Shown in pieces: positions 9,290 through 16,827 of a DNA stretch of 31,507 bases. The stretch spans positions 1-31,507 of the forward strand of contig NZ_JBHSRI010000024.1 of NCBI RefSeq assembly GCF_042658845.1. The letters are read 5' to 3'. The translations under genes and the position numbers were made by a program. Origin of the DNA: Paenisporosarcina macmurdoensis. GTDB lineage: Bacteria; Bacillota; Bacilli; Bacillales_A; Planococcaceae. Under the pieces are notes generated by a model. It made no database searches. It was not told where the DNA came from and saw nothing but the letters and a program-made list of their open reading frames with translations. The stretch's first letter is position 1; every line of letters begins with the position of its first letter.

Positions 9290-10144
9290 CTGAAAAATGA
9301 TTTTACACTGGACGATGTTATTGCTGGGCTAAAAGCATGTGAAATGACACAACTCCAAGATGAGCTAGCTATATTATATTTTCAAGCTAAAAATGAATTC
9401 TTAATTAGAGATAAATTTGCATATTATTTGTTTAAAACATTTATGGATCATGGTTTAATTCCAATCCGTGAATGGACATGGCAAGGTAGTCAGGCAATAG
9501 ATTTAGCAATTTTCAGAGAATTGGAAATGAAGGAATCTCTTATAGCTACTTGGAATAATGATGAATTAATTGTTTTTAAACGTATTTTAGTAGAAGAAGG
9601 TATAATAGATGATTTTGAAGATATTACAAGTATTGAAGAAGCAAACAATATACAATTAGAGAAGATTTTTAATTGCCTCGACACAAAAAGTCAAAACCTT
9701 ATTTTGGATACTATCAAGGAGCAAAATTTAAATAATTTTGTACCCGTAGCATTATTCGAATTTAAGTGTGAATATACATATCATGACTTTTATTGGATAG
9801 AAGTTGAAGGGTTGATGATTAAAAAAGATTTAAACAGAATGAAAGTGATTCGTGATTTATATAATAAAGATCTTAATTATTACGGAATTATCCTTGGAGT
9901 ACATTTTGAAAACAATTTAAGCTTTAATAGTAAATACTGGGAGCTGAATTCTCACTTTGAGAAAATTTATAAAACCAACACTTCACCTTCTGCAATAAAG
10001 AATAAGATTAAATTTGAGTTTGAACCGGATTATAAAGTTACTGAACAAATTATTAATGTCGGGAAAATTTTCGAAGAAGAAGTAAGTATTTATGCTTGGA
10101 TAATATCTGAAAAACAACCTAGTGGGGCTTTTTTGATAGATTAA
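9290..10144 (+). CDS. Putative PD-(D/E)XK-fold protein, apparent CTG start
   Basis: A 284-residue AT-rich ORF. The best ribosome binding site (AAGGAG, 9274-9279) lies ten bases before CTG 9290; the first in-frame ATG (9344) has no ribosome binding site and would remove the well-formed KNDFTLDDVIAGLKACE. In CTG numbering, D71 in SQAIDLAIF and E157/K159 in VALFEFKCE, each in a predicted beta strand, resemble the D and ExK elements of PD-(D/E)XK nucleases, separated by a helical insertion. That assignment rests on the motif only. There is no signal peptide or membrane segment. With the preceding small gene it forms an AT-rich pair bounded by R2/R3 repeats, an arrangement that would fit a defence or restriction-type cassette (inference). 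Confidence 0.75.
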   Translation: MKNDFTLDDVIAGLKACEMTQLQDELAILYFQAKNEFLIRDKFAYYLFKTFMDHGLIPIREWTWQGSQAIDLAIFRELEMKESLIATWNNDELIVFKRILVEEGIIDDFEDITSIEEANNIQLEKIFNCLDTKSQNLILDTIKEQNLNNFVPVALFEFKCEYTYHDFYWIEVEGLMIKKDLNRMKVIRDLYNKDLNYYGIILGVHFENNLSFNSKYWELNSHFEKIYKTNTSPSAIKNKIKFEFEPDYKVTEQIINVGKIFEEEVSIYAWIISEKQPSGAFLID

Positions 10145-10216
10145 TCGAGATCCAATTGACTATAAAACGATCACCTTATTTCACAATCATTCAAAATAAG
10201 GCTTCAATCATCATTG

Positions 10217-10267
10217 AAAGCATTCTAACTAAAATGGAATTGAAGTTAAATGTCAGAATTTTTCAGA
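10217..10267. repeat. R2 interspersed repeat, copy 2 (diverged)
   Basis: AAATGGAATTGAAGTTAAAT followed by GTCAGAATTTTTCAGAAT is a diverged copy of the R2 head at 8728-8772, in the same orientation, on the other side of the AT-rich gene pair. Confidence 0.5.
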
Positions 10268-10361
10268 ATATTGTTCTAACTTGGATGACCATTTCTTTAT
10301 GTTCGTAGTCATCTCCAAAGACGATGGTCATACGACTAATGCTGCGCCGTAAGTATCTTCG

Positions 10362-10487
10362 TTGCCACCTCCCTTCGAGAAATCCAATATTGATTATTGT
10401 CTCACCTATCGACAGCTAGTTGAAGAAGATCCCTACGAGGGGAGTATGGACGCACCAGAATTACAATCAATAGGTCCTCAACATTAG
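10362..10487 (+). pseudogene. Possible 3' remnant of a lost gene
   Basis: The frame reads PPFEKSNIDYCLTYRQLVEE and continues DPYEGSMDAPELQSIGPQH to TAG at 10485, with a stop (TAA 10350) upstream and no ribosome binding site. The protein-like composition and a strong hairpin 34 bp after the stop suggest the tail of a gene with its terminator left behind. I cannot identify the parent family, and chance is possible for so short a frame. Confidence 0.35.
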
Positions 10488-10520
10488 TCAATAACCCTTT
10501 GAACCCGAATTATAGAAAAC

Positions 10521-10565
10521 GAAAGAGACGATCTAAGTGACCAAGTCACATAAATCGTCTCTTTC
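10521..10565. terminator. Terminator-like hairpin
   Basis: GAAAGAGACGAT (10521-10532) pairs with 10554-10565; the inner part carries AAGTGACCAAGTCAC, the apex motif shared with hairpins near 226, 22095, 23060 and 30765. Confidence 0.7.
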
Positions 10566-10626
10566 TCTGTAGGCAATCCTTGAAGATAAAATTTCGTCCT
10601 CTCTGTAATTTCATCTTCGTAGTATA

Positions 10627-10715
10627 ATTCTCATAAAAAACTTCGCTCGTGTGCTGTCTCTGACGCAGACTCAAATGTTCCTCAATTTGTGGCTGCCCCA
10701 GGGAAACGCCACAAA
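10627..10715. repeat. R3 interspersed repeat, copy 2
   Basis: Aligns with 8639-8718 from TTCTCATA through the GGGA-ACGCC block, in the same orientation. Confidence 0.65.
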
Positions 10716-10760
10716 GGCATCCGGTTTGTTAAATTTAACCTGTCATTAGTGAAAGAATAA

Positions 10761-10901
10761 CTAATTTTCATTTTTTTGCAATTCCTCTCTTAGTTTTTGT
10801 AATTCTTCCGTTTGTTTTAGTACATTCTTGCTTACTCGTCTAATCGAATCATACAGTGCTATTAATACTGCAAATAGCAATATTACAAATAACAAATCCA
10901 A
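10761..10901 (-). CDS. 46-residue membrane/coiled-coil protein
   Basis: A short ORF starting at TTG 10901, seven bases after a GGGGG ribosome binding site. The product is MDLLFVILLFAVLIALYDSI, then RRVSKNVLKQTEELQKLREE and LQKNEN: one N-terminal transmembrane segment (about 2-17), a basic patch (RR at 21-22) and a C-terminal amphipathic heptad helix (28-44). That design suits a small bitopic membrane protein with a cytoplasmic coiled coil for self-association or partner binding. Function unknown. The clear ribosome binding site and ordered topology argue that it is real despite its size. Confidence 0.65.
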   Translation of the reverse strand: MDLLFVILLFAVLIALYDSIRRVSKNVLKQTEELQKLREELQKNEN

Positions 10902-10956
10902 TAAAATACCCCCTGCACTTAATTTTTTTCATCCCTGGGACTCAATATTGTGGACT

Positions 10957-11517
10957 TTATCTCAATCGCTTCAATCGTTCATTCACAGCAGTCAAATTAA
11001 ATTCATCCGCTTCAAACAGACCTCTCCAACCTAAAGATTGTGTATGATTCTCATTATTTGGATCCGCAAGCTCGATTAAGTACCTGCTATAACCTGATGA
11101 TCCACCAACATCCTCAGGTGGACAGGCTTGTTTACCATTTATGCACTCGGGCTTAACTGAACCACCAAACGATCGATAACTGTATTGAACTTCTATCGTG
11201 TGCTGCCAATCGTCTCCGAAATCATACTGATAGGTAAATGCATCGTCCATTTCTATTCCAATTTTCCCTATCCGTGTATCTCTAGCATCCAAATGCGTGC
11301 GATCAAGAATAAAATACTCATCATCTGGAATACCGATTCGATATGGACCATACCTAAACTCATATAAATGATAGTTTTCCCACCCCATCACGATTTGAAT
11401 GATTTCATGCAGCTTCCTGAACGTAATTCTGTCGGATACTCGAAATACTCTTTCAATGCGAGGATGAATATCTCTAAGACTGATCTTCATCTCCAAAATA
11501 ATCGGTTGATTCGACAT
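10957..11517 (-). CDS. Plasmid pRiA4b ORF-3-like protein
   Basis: A 186-residue soluble protein with the hallmarks of the PRiA4_ORF3 family: an N-terminal strand/helix region with TFRKLHEIIQIVMGWENYHL (about 30-49), the YDFGDDWQHTIEV block (about 98-110) and the CPPEDVGGSSGY motif (about 131-142), which in relatives is near-invariant. The molecular role of the family is not established; it occurs on plasmids and in accessory regions. Its ATG follows a GGGAG site by nine bases. An R2-like tail (TTTTTTCATCCCTGGGACTC, 10924-10943) lies just beyond its stop. Confidence 0.9.
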   Translation of the reverse strand: MSNQPIILEMKISLRDIHPRIERVFRVSDRITFRKLHEIIQIVMGWENYHLYEFRYGPYRIGIPDDEYFILDRTHLDARDTRIGKIGIEMDDAFTYQYDFGDDWQHTIEVQYSYRSFGGSVKPECINGKQACPPEDVGGSSGYSRYLIELADPNNENHTQSLGWRGLFEADEFNLTAVNERLKRLR

Positions 11518-11651
11518 TTTGGATTCACTCCCTTTCTTTCTAATACATACCTCTCACTTCGTCAGTTCCATATTAAATTCCTGCAACATCTGTATATTTG
11601 ACGATTCAATAGAGGTTAATATCTAAAGTAAAGCCATTAAACTCATGAAAA

Positions 11652-11685
11652 AAGAATCCAGCAACATCTTGGTTGCTGAATTCTC
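11652..11685 (-). terminator. Terminator of the macB-type operon
   Basis: AGAATCCAGCAAC (11653-11665) pairs with 11672-11684 with one mismatch, around ATCTTG. On the minus strand a run of T follows, as expected for transcripts arriving from the permease gene that ends at 11754. Confidence 0.8.
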
Positions 11686-11720
11686 ATATTGATGCATTAT
11701 TATATCTTCCCTGAGCACCT

Positions 11721-11748
11721 AATTTTTTCATCCCTGTTACGCGAATTA
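11721..11748. repeat. R2 tail beside the permease stop codon
   Basis: AATTTTTTCATCCCTGTTAC then GCGAATTA lies six bases beyond the minus-strand stop at 11754, between the gene and its terminator. Confidence 0.5.
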
Positions 11749-11753
11749 ACCAT

Positions 11754-13076
11754 TCACTCAAACCTCAATGCTTTACTCGGATTCATTCTTGCTGCTTTCA
11801 ATGCAGGATAAATCCCAAATAGGCTTCCGATTCCAAATGTTGAAATCAGAGCAAGTTTCACTGCCCACATCGGTAACGACAAGGTAAGGAGTTGAATATG
11901 GTTATTCCATACTTCAATGAATGCATATCCTAGCCCTATTCCTACCACGCCGCCGATGAAACACAGTAGCAGAGTCTCGAAGAAAAACTGGGCCAATATT
12001 TCAAAGGTTGTGGCACCGAGTGCTTTTCGGATACCGATTTCTCGTGTTCTTTCTCGCACGGACATCACCATGACGTTCATGATTCCTGTACCACTGATGA
12101 TCAGTGCGGTTACGGTAATCCCCAATAGCATCAACTGTAAAATAGACGTTACCTTCCCAAGAGCACTCAACATCTGGTCTTGCTTGACGACACTGAAATC
12201 AATTTCGGAATGATTTTCCTTTATGGCACCAAACACTTCACCGTCGACTTGATCTATGGCATCGATGTTCGAAGCTTCCACAATCATCTTCGTTAAATAT
12301 TTCATGTCTGTCGTTGCAAGCGCCGTTTCAATCGGCATTACAATATTATTGTCCGTACTTGACCCTAAAGTTGCATTTGGCGCAAGGATGCCAATGACCT
12401 TAAACGACTCTTCATTAATGGTTACGGTTGTCCCGATCAATGACAACTCTTGCGCTGATGCAACTCCACCTAGTAACTTATTTAGCATACGCTCCCACAG
12501 CGGCTTTGGTTTCGAATCTCCAGCAGGGACGCTCCCTTCAACAGTAGGTTCTTCCTCACTTCCGAGCAAAGCATCATGAATATTGCTTCCTAGAACAATC
12601 ACTTTTGCTTTTGCGGCTTGTTCTTCATTTGTGAAAAAACGGCCTTTTGAAAGCTCTGCATGTGATATGCGCCTGTACTGATCCGTTGTTCCGACTAACA
12701 CGGACTGCACTTTTTTATCTTCGTATGTAGCAAAGTTAATCGTTTCTAGTTGGGGAGTCACCGATTTTACATTCGCTACACCGGCAACTGCTTGAGCATC
12801 TTCATATGTTAGCGTGCTCGGTACATTCGTCAACCCGCTCAGTAAATCTTTTTGTCCTGATGCCGTATCTAAAACCCTTCCTGGCATAACCAAAATTTGC
12901 TCCGCTCCAAGACTGCCCATTTGTTTCATCAATGTCTCTTTAACACCAATGGCAATCGAAGCGAGCACAATCACAGCGAACATGCCAATGACCACACCGA
13001 TCATTGCCGACAATACACGAAAGCGATTCGACCATAACCCGAAGCAAGCCAGTCTGAAAGCTGTCAATAATTTCAT
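11754..13076 (-). CDS. MacB-type ABC transporter permease
   Basis: A 440-residue permease of the MacB/FtsX class. It has one N-terminal transmembrane helix (about 20-45), a large extracytoplasmic domain (about 50-310) and three C-terminal helices with the FtsX-like VRERTREIGIRKALGAT motif near residue 335. Such permeases pair with a dimeric ATPase and work by mechanotransmission to expel antibiotics, peptides or lipoproteins, not by classical transport. Its ATG overlaps the ATPase stop by four bases, so translation is coupled. The related Bacillus subtilis YknXYZ system also has a membrane-fusion subunit (YknX); no such gene lies here, so the substrate is unknown. Confidence 0.93.
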   Translation of the reverse strand: MKLLTAFRLACFGLWSNRFRVLSAMIGVVIGMFAVIVLASIAIGVKETLMKQMGSLGAEQILVMPGRVLDTASGQKDLLSGLTNVPSTLTYEDAQAVAGVANVKSVTPQLETINFATYEDKKVQSVLVGTTDQYRRISHAELSKGRFFTNEEQAAKAKVIVLGSNIHDALLGSEEEPTVEGSVPAGDSKPKPLWERMLNKLLGGVASAQELSLIGTTVTINEESFKVIGILAPNATLGSSTDNNIVMPIETALATTDMKYLTKMIVEASNIDAIDQVDGEVFGAIKENHSEIDFSVVKQDQMLSALGKVTSILQLMLLGITVTALIISGTGIMNVMVMSVRERTREIGIRKALGATTFEILAQFFFETLLLCFIGGVVGIGLGYAFIEVWNNHIQLLTLSLPMWAVKLALISTFGIGSLFGIYPALKAARMNPSKALRFE

Positions 13077-13732
13077 ACAAGCACCCCGTTCTTGAGGTGC
13101 AGTATCCGTTCGGCTCGTTCGGCTACTTCCAAGTCATGCGTAATAATCACAATCGTGGCACCTTTATTATGGACACGTTCAAACAAACTCAGGATGCTTT
13201 CAGTCGTTTCTTCATCAAGACTTCCTGTTGGCTCGTCCGCCAGTATCAGTCCCGGTTCATTGACAAGAGCTCTTGCAATGGCCACACGTTGCTTTTCCCC
13301 TCCGGACAATCGATCTGGTTTTTGATTCTTCTTATCCAACAGCCCTACCTCATCCAACAAAGCCATCACACGTGACTTTTTTCTTTTCAATCGATTACTT
13401 CCGTAGATTAAGGGAAGCAGTACATTTTGATACACCGATAGATTCGGAATCAGTTGGAAATGTTGGAACACAAATCCTATTTCTTCATTCCGTAAAGCAG
13501 CTCGTCGGCCACTCCACATTTTATGTACAGGTTTCCCCGCGAGCTCATATTCTCCAGAATCTAAACGATCGAGTGTGCCTAATAAATTCAGCATCGTACT
13601 CTTGCCGGACCCGGACTTCCCCATGATGGCTACGTACTCTCCTCGCTCCACGTGCAAATTCACACCACGTAAAATCTCAGTCTTCTCACTCCCTGAACGA
13701 TAATGCTTTCGTACATCCCGAAGCTCTAGCAT
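13073..13732 (-). CDS. MacB-type ABC transporter ATPase
   Basis: A 219-residue LolD/MacB-class ATPase with every catalytic element: Walker A GKSGSGKST (38-46), Q-loop Q90, signature LSGGEKQ (142-148), Walker B LILADEP (162-168) and H-loop H199. It would power the permease encoded immediately downstream with a four-base overlap. The length is normal for the class. The ATG at 13732 has only a weak G-rich ribosome binding site. No membrane-fusion, two-component or sensor gene precedes it; the upstream 100 bp contains no strong promoter that I can defend. Confidence 0.95.
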   Translation of the reverse strand: MLELRDVRKHYRSGSEKTEILRGVNLHVERGEYVAIMGKSGSGKSTMLNLLGTLDRLDSGEYELAGKPVHKMWSGRRAALRNEEIGFVFQHFQLIPNLSVYQNVLLPLIYGSNRLKRKKSRVMALLDEVGLLDKKNQKPDRLSGGEKQRVAIARALVNEPGLILADEPTGSLDEETTESILSLFERVHNKGATIVIITHDLEVAERAERILHLKNGVLV

Positions 13733-13835
13733 CCAACAACCACTTCCATTCTTGTAAACAGGTTTTAACCAACTTTTAGCTATGTATGTAGATTTCTACT
13801 AATTGTTAATCATAAGTGAAGCGTTTACTAGATTG

Positions 13836-14066
13836 CTAGAGGAATTCATACTGAAAACTGACTGCTTTTTCTCTCAGATTCACCGCTGGATGCATAGTTG
13901 TACCTAATAGCTGAAGAACGATTGAATCAAGAAAACCTTCCTCTTTTGAGTGCTGCATAGTGCCTTCAATTCGTTTCATTCCTTTTACTAGGCCACTATG
14001 TGAATAAAAACAGCTATACCATAGCCCATTGAATAAGAAGAAATCTAAGAGTACAAGGAATAATAT
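13836..14066 (-). CDS. Possible small membrane protein with ATA in start position
   Basis: AAGGAG (14074-14079) is followed after seven bases by ATA (14066), which opens a 76-residue frame: LFLVLLDFFLFNGLWYSCFY, then a polar region with GLVKGMKRIEGTMQHSKEEG and FLDSIVLQLLGTTMHPAVN. A hydrophobic N-terminus followed by an amphipathic region resembles a small single-span membrane protein. No ATG/GTG/TTG lies at the expected place; the first in-frame ATG would drop the membrane segment. Either ATA is used or an ATG has decayed. Family not recognised. Confidence 0.4.
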   Translation of the reverse strand: MLFLVLLDFFLFNGLWYSCFYSHSGLVKGMKRIEGTMQHSKEEGFLDSIVLQLLGTTMHPAVNLREKAVSFQYEFL

Positions 14067-14162
14067 TCTCGTTCTCCTTCAGCTTTCTCATGGTTATTTC
14101 CGCACTTTATCAGTTAGTAACTCCCGAGTATTTCACCTATCAATGATTTTTGAGGAATGCAA

Positions 14163-14240
14163 AAAGAACCACTTTAAACTGCCAAGTGGTTCTCTCTTTG
14201 TCATGCACTGGTTCTTAATTTTGTCCTAAGTTTTTCACAT
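14163..14240. repeat. Hairpin and IS21-type end remnant
   Basis: AGAACCACTT pairs with AAGTGGTTCT (14164-14193), preceded by AAAAA. From there GTGGTTCT, ACTGGTTCT and TTTTGTCCTAAG recur with roughly 22-bp spacing, the same words as the repeats at 29194, 31171 and 24926. This is probably a decayed end of the same insertion sequence. Confidence 0.45.
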
Positions 14241-14352
14241 CAATGTTTTTGCTTTCATCAAAGGTATAGGAGACTTCTAGTTTTTTTAGGCAAAGCGGCA
14301 TTCGGTGATCTTGGCAATGGGCGTCAGAAATGGTTTTGATTACATGTTGTGA
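14215..14352 (-). other. Coding-like frame continuing past the comK stop
   Basis: After the comK TAA (14353-14355) the same frame stays open for 45 codons to TAA 14215, including VIKTISDAHCQDHRMPLCLK and KLEVSYTFDESKNIDVKNLG. The sequence looks protein-like. It could be a former C-terminal extension of ComK cut off by a new stop, stop-codon readthrough, or the 3' end of a separate lost gene. There is no ribosome binding site for an independent start. Confidence 0.35.
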
Positions 14353-14853
14353 TTATTCGTCGGTGGGTGGTAAAACCTTACGGAAGTAGGGTTTCTTTTC
14401 TCGATGGATGAAGCGATACGTATCCAAGGTGTAGTGGAGTCTATGCTGTTGTTTCAAAAGGACGTTTTTGGAAACATGGACGATTATGGTCAGTCCATTT
14501 GGGAAAGTCACTAAGCACTTTCCTTTTTCCAACTCTTCTACCTCGAAGTGATGATTGAAAAGCCACACACATTCTGCATGTTGATAGGACTTTGTCGGAA
14601 AAGCTCCGAACGCTGTCGGTTCAATAAGGACTGGCGTTTTGCTCGAATAGTTCATAAAAATTCTTGTTGCCTGCATCCGTCCCTCCATGGTCGAAGCAAA
14701 TCGAATGCATGCATTATTAAGTAATTCATGAACCGACTTTTCAGAATAATAAATCCCGTGGTATGTAATGATTTTTGACTTGTACTGCCCTGTAAATACT
14801 GATTCTAGCGCTAACGCTTCATGGTCAATTAGATTTGAATCACAGTTTTTCAA
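14353..14853 (-). CDS. comK: ComK-family competence transcription factor
   Basis: A 166-residue ComK homologue. Family features seen: a conserved core with NNACIRFASTMEGRMQATRI (about 47-66), then SSKTPVLIEPTAFGAFPTKS (about 70-89) and ECVWLF, which match the central ComK block (G-R-G-T, P-I-P, FPTKS, CIW). In Bacillus ComK binds paired A/T boxes and switches on DNA-uptake genes. It starts at TTG 14853, eight bases after AAGGAG. An A-rich/T-rich stretch near 14935-14947 resembles half of a K-box and could allow autoregulation. The protein is about 25 residues shorter than Bacillus subtilis ComK (192), and a coding-like frame follows its stop. It is divergent from the YifB/ComM-like gene. Confidence 0.88.
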   Translation of the reverse strand: MKNCDSNLIDHEALALESVFTGQYKSKIITYHGIYYSEKSVHELLNNACIRFASTMEGRMQATRIFMNYSSKTPVLIEPTAFGAFPTKSYQHAECVWLFNHHFEVEELEKGKCLVTFPNGLTIIVHVSKNVLLKQQHRLHYTLDTYRFIHREKKPYFRKVLPPTDE

Positions 14854-14985
14854 AAGAAAATCTCCTTCTCGTCTCCTATAGTTAAATTCTACTAAATTAC
14901 CATATAAATGTATAGTATAAATTCACTGAATAATAAAATATTTTTTAGTACTTTAGTATGCAGAATAAAAGTTCACTTTGACTGT

Positions 14986-15042
14986 GGGTGGCACCTTTTC
15001 CCCTTTTGGTACCTGTGCATTTTGGGCAATAAAGTGCCACCC
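14986..15042. repeat. R1 element, 57-bp form, next to the YifB-RAYT operon
   Basis: GGGTGGCACC ... GGTACCTGTG ... GTGCCACCC, the same length as the copy at 7765. It lies about 180 bp upstream of the promoter for the RAYT operon, the usual position of a REP-type element beside its transposase gene. Confidence 0.8.
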
Positions 15043-15224
15043 GCCAAAGTTGAAATTTCACCACTTCCATTGCACTTTTAGTTAATAGGCTCAAAATAAA
15101 ATTTTGGCCATCTATTTCTCGTATATACATCTAAACCACAGGCAAAATTCAATTTTCTCCCGTTTTTTGCTTTCAAAATTCAATTTCGCCAATTTCCATA
15201 CATCCTGCTGAGCCTTAGAGGCAC

Positions 15225-15254
15225 TTGCGATTGAGGATTCACTTGCGTTATGAT
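15225..15254 (+). promoter_or_regulatory. SigA-type promoter of the YifB-RAYT operon
   Basis: TTGCGA (15225-15230), an 18-bp spacer and TATGAT (15249-15254). Transcription would begin near 15261, so the in-frame ATG at 15250, inside the -10 box, cannot be the translation start. Confidence 0.65.
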
Positions 15255-15282
15255 TTTTGAAAAGGGGAAAGTTGGTGACAAG

Positions 15283-16827
15283 TTGTCGTCATACATAATG
15301 AGTGTCGGATTGAATGGGTTGAAAGGGCAAGTGATTAAAGTTGAGGCGACTGTTCGAAGTGATAAAGAGCAGTGCATCATCATCGGGTTGCCGGATGCAA
15401 CCATTAAAGAATCGCGTGAACGCATCCTTAATAGTTTGCACTCCCTCGCAATGGACATTGAAATGAAGAAAATCACCATTAATCTATCCCCTTCCGATGT
15501 CAAAAAGTCAGGGACTGGTTTTGATGGGGCGATGCTTCTCGCGGTCGTTCAAGAACTGCTCAAGAAAAAACTGCCAATCACAGACGACATATGCATCATT
15601 GCTGCTTTATCTCTTGATGGACAATTGTTATCGTTCCAAAGTCTAATTCCAACAGTGCAACAGGCGATCCAGCTTGGTTTCAAACGCATCTACTTACCAC
15701 CGATTAATACGAATTTATTTGCCTATGTCACTGACATTGAATTGATATCATTCAACCATATTCGAGATATTATGAGTCATTTGCAGGGAAAAACTAGTCT
15801 TTTTACCATGCCCCTTTCCCTCCCTTCAAGCACAGAATTACAACCACTTGAACATGTGGAAGAAGAATCTATGGAGGATTTTTCGGCAATTCGAGGACAT
15901 GAGGACGTCAAACGAGCGATGGAGATTTGTGCTGCCGGGGGACACCATTTATTAATGTCTGGACCTCCTGGTTGTGGAAAAAGCTTAATGGCTCACGCTT
16001 TTCATTCCATTTTGCCAGACATGACCCATGAGGAAATGCTTGAAGTTTATAGCATTTATCAGTTGACGTCTCAACCACGGGGCTTGTCACTGAGACCGCC
16101 AAAACGCGCTCCACATCACACGACATCTGAAGGGGCCATTCAAGGTGGCGGACGTTATCCGAAACCAGGAGAAATTTCACTTGCTCATCGCGGTGTGTTG
16201 TTTTTGGATGAACTCGGTCATTTTCAGCGGCGTGTGATTGATACTTTGCGCCAACCGCTCGAATTAGGTTATGCCACCGTTAACCGAGTGGAAGGTTCGC
16301 TTGAATTTCCTGCAGCCATCAATTTAATTACAGCTACCAATCCCTGTCCATGCGGCTACGCTGGCTCAAGCGAACGATATTGTACATGCAGCGACAAGCA
16401 GATTTTAAAATATCTCATGAAAGTGACGGGACCGATTATTGATCGAATCGATTTCGTCTTGCAAATGAAGAGCACGGGAATTTTCACTCAGTCTGCCGGG
16501 GAATCTTCCGCAGCTATTCGAGTTCGGGTCACTAAAGCTCGAAATATCCAACGAACTCGTTATGGCATGAATGTCACCAACTGCATTGTGCCCATTAAGC
16601 TTTTCGAACAACATATGAATATCTCTTCACAGCAACTCCAAACTGTTCAACAAGTATGTTTTGAAGAGAGGCTAAGCAGTCGTTCAACTACGAAAATTTT
16701 GAGACTTGCAAGGACCATTGCTGACCTGACAGGCTCTGAGCACGTGGCGGACCTTCACCTGACAGAAGCAATCGAGTGGAAGAAAAAAGCGTCGGCCATT
16801 CATACTGCTATGACGCGGGGTGGATAA
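15283..16827 (+). CDS. YifB/ComM-family AAA+ ATPase (Mg-chelatase-like)
   Basis: About 514 residues from TTG 15283, preceded by GGTGAC; ATG 15298 (MSVGLNGLKGQ) is the alternative. N-terminal ChlI/Lon-like domain (GLPDATIKESRERI, NLSPSDVKKSG), then an AAA+ module: Walker A GPPGCGKS (227-234), PHHT/GGGRYPKPGEISLAHRG loop, Walker B GVLFLDEL with D309, and the Cys-rich NPCPCGY...CTCS element before the GP-x-x-DRID motif. In Gram-negative bacteria ComM is a hexameric branch-migration helicase that helps integrate transforming DNA. Here the stop is followed with no gap by the RAYT start, so the two are co-transcribed and probably coupled. The context suggests a role in RAYT-driven DNA movement rather than, or in addition to, transformation (inference). 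The family's usual length is about 500. Confidence 0.93.
   Translation: MSSYIMSVGLNGLKGQVIKVEATVRSDKEQCIIIGLPDATIKESRERILNSLHSLAMDIEMKKITINLSPSDVKKSGTGFDGAMLLAVVQELLKKKLPITDDICIIAALSLDGQLLSFQSLIPTVQQAIQLGFKRIYLPPINTNLFAYVTDIELISFNHIRDIMSHLQGKTSLFTMPLSLPSSTELQPLEHVEEESMEDFSAIRGHEDVKRAMEICAAGGHHLLMSGPPGCGKSLMAHAFHSILPDMTHEEMLEVYSIYQLTSQPRGLSLRPPKRAPHHTTSEGAIQGGGRYPKPGEISLAHRGVLFLDELGHFQRRVIDTLRQPLELGYATVNRVEGSLEFPAAINLITATNPCPCGYAGSSERYCTCSDKQILKYLMKVTGPIIDRIDFVLQMKSTGIFTQSAGESSAAIRVRVTKARNIQRTRYGMNVTNCIVPIKLFEQHMNISSQQLQTVQQVCFEERLSSRSTTKILRLARTIADLTGSEHVADLHLTEAIEWKKKASAIHTAMTRGG

Noticed and set aside
15250..15300. ATG 15250 as the start of the YifB-like gene
   Set aside because: It lies inside the predicted -10 box and the extra N-terminal residues are not part of the family; TTG 15283 or ATG 15298 fit better.
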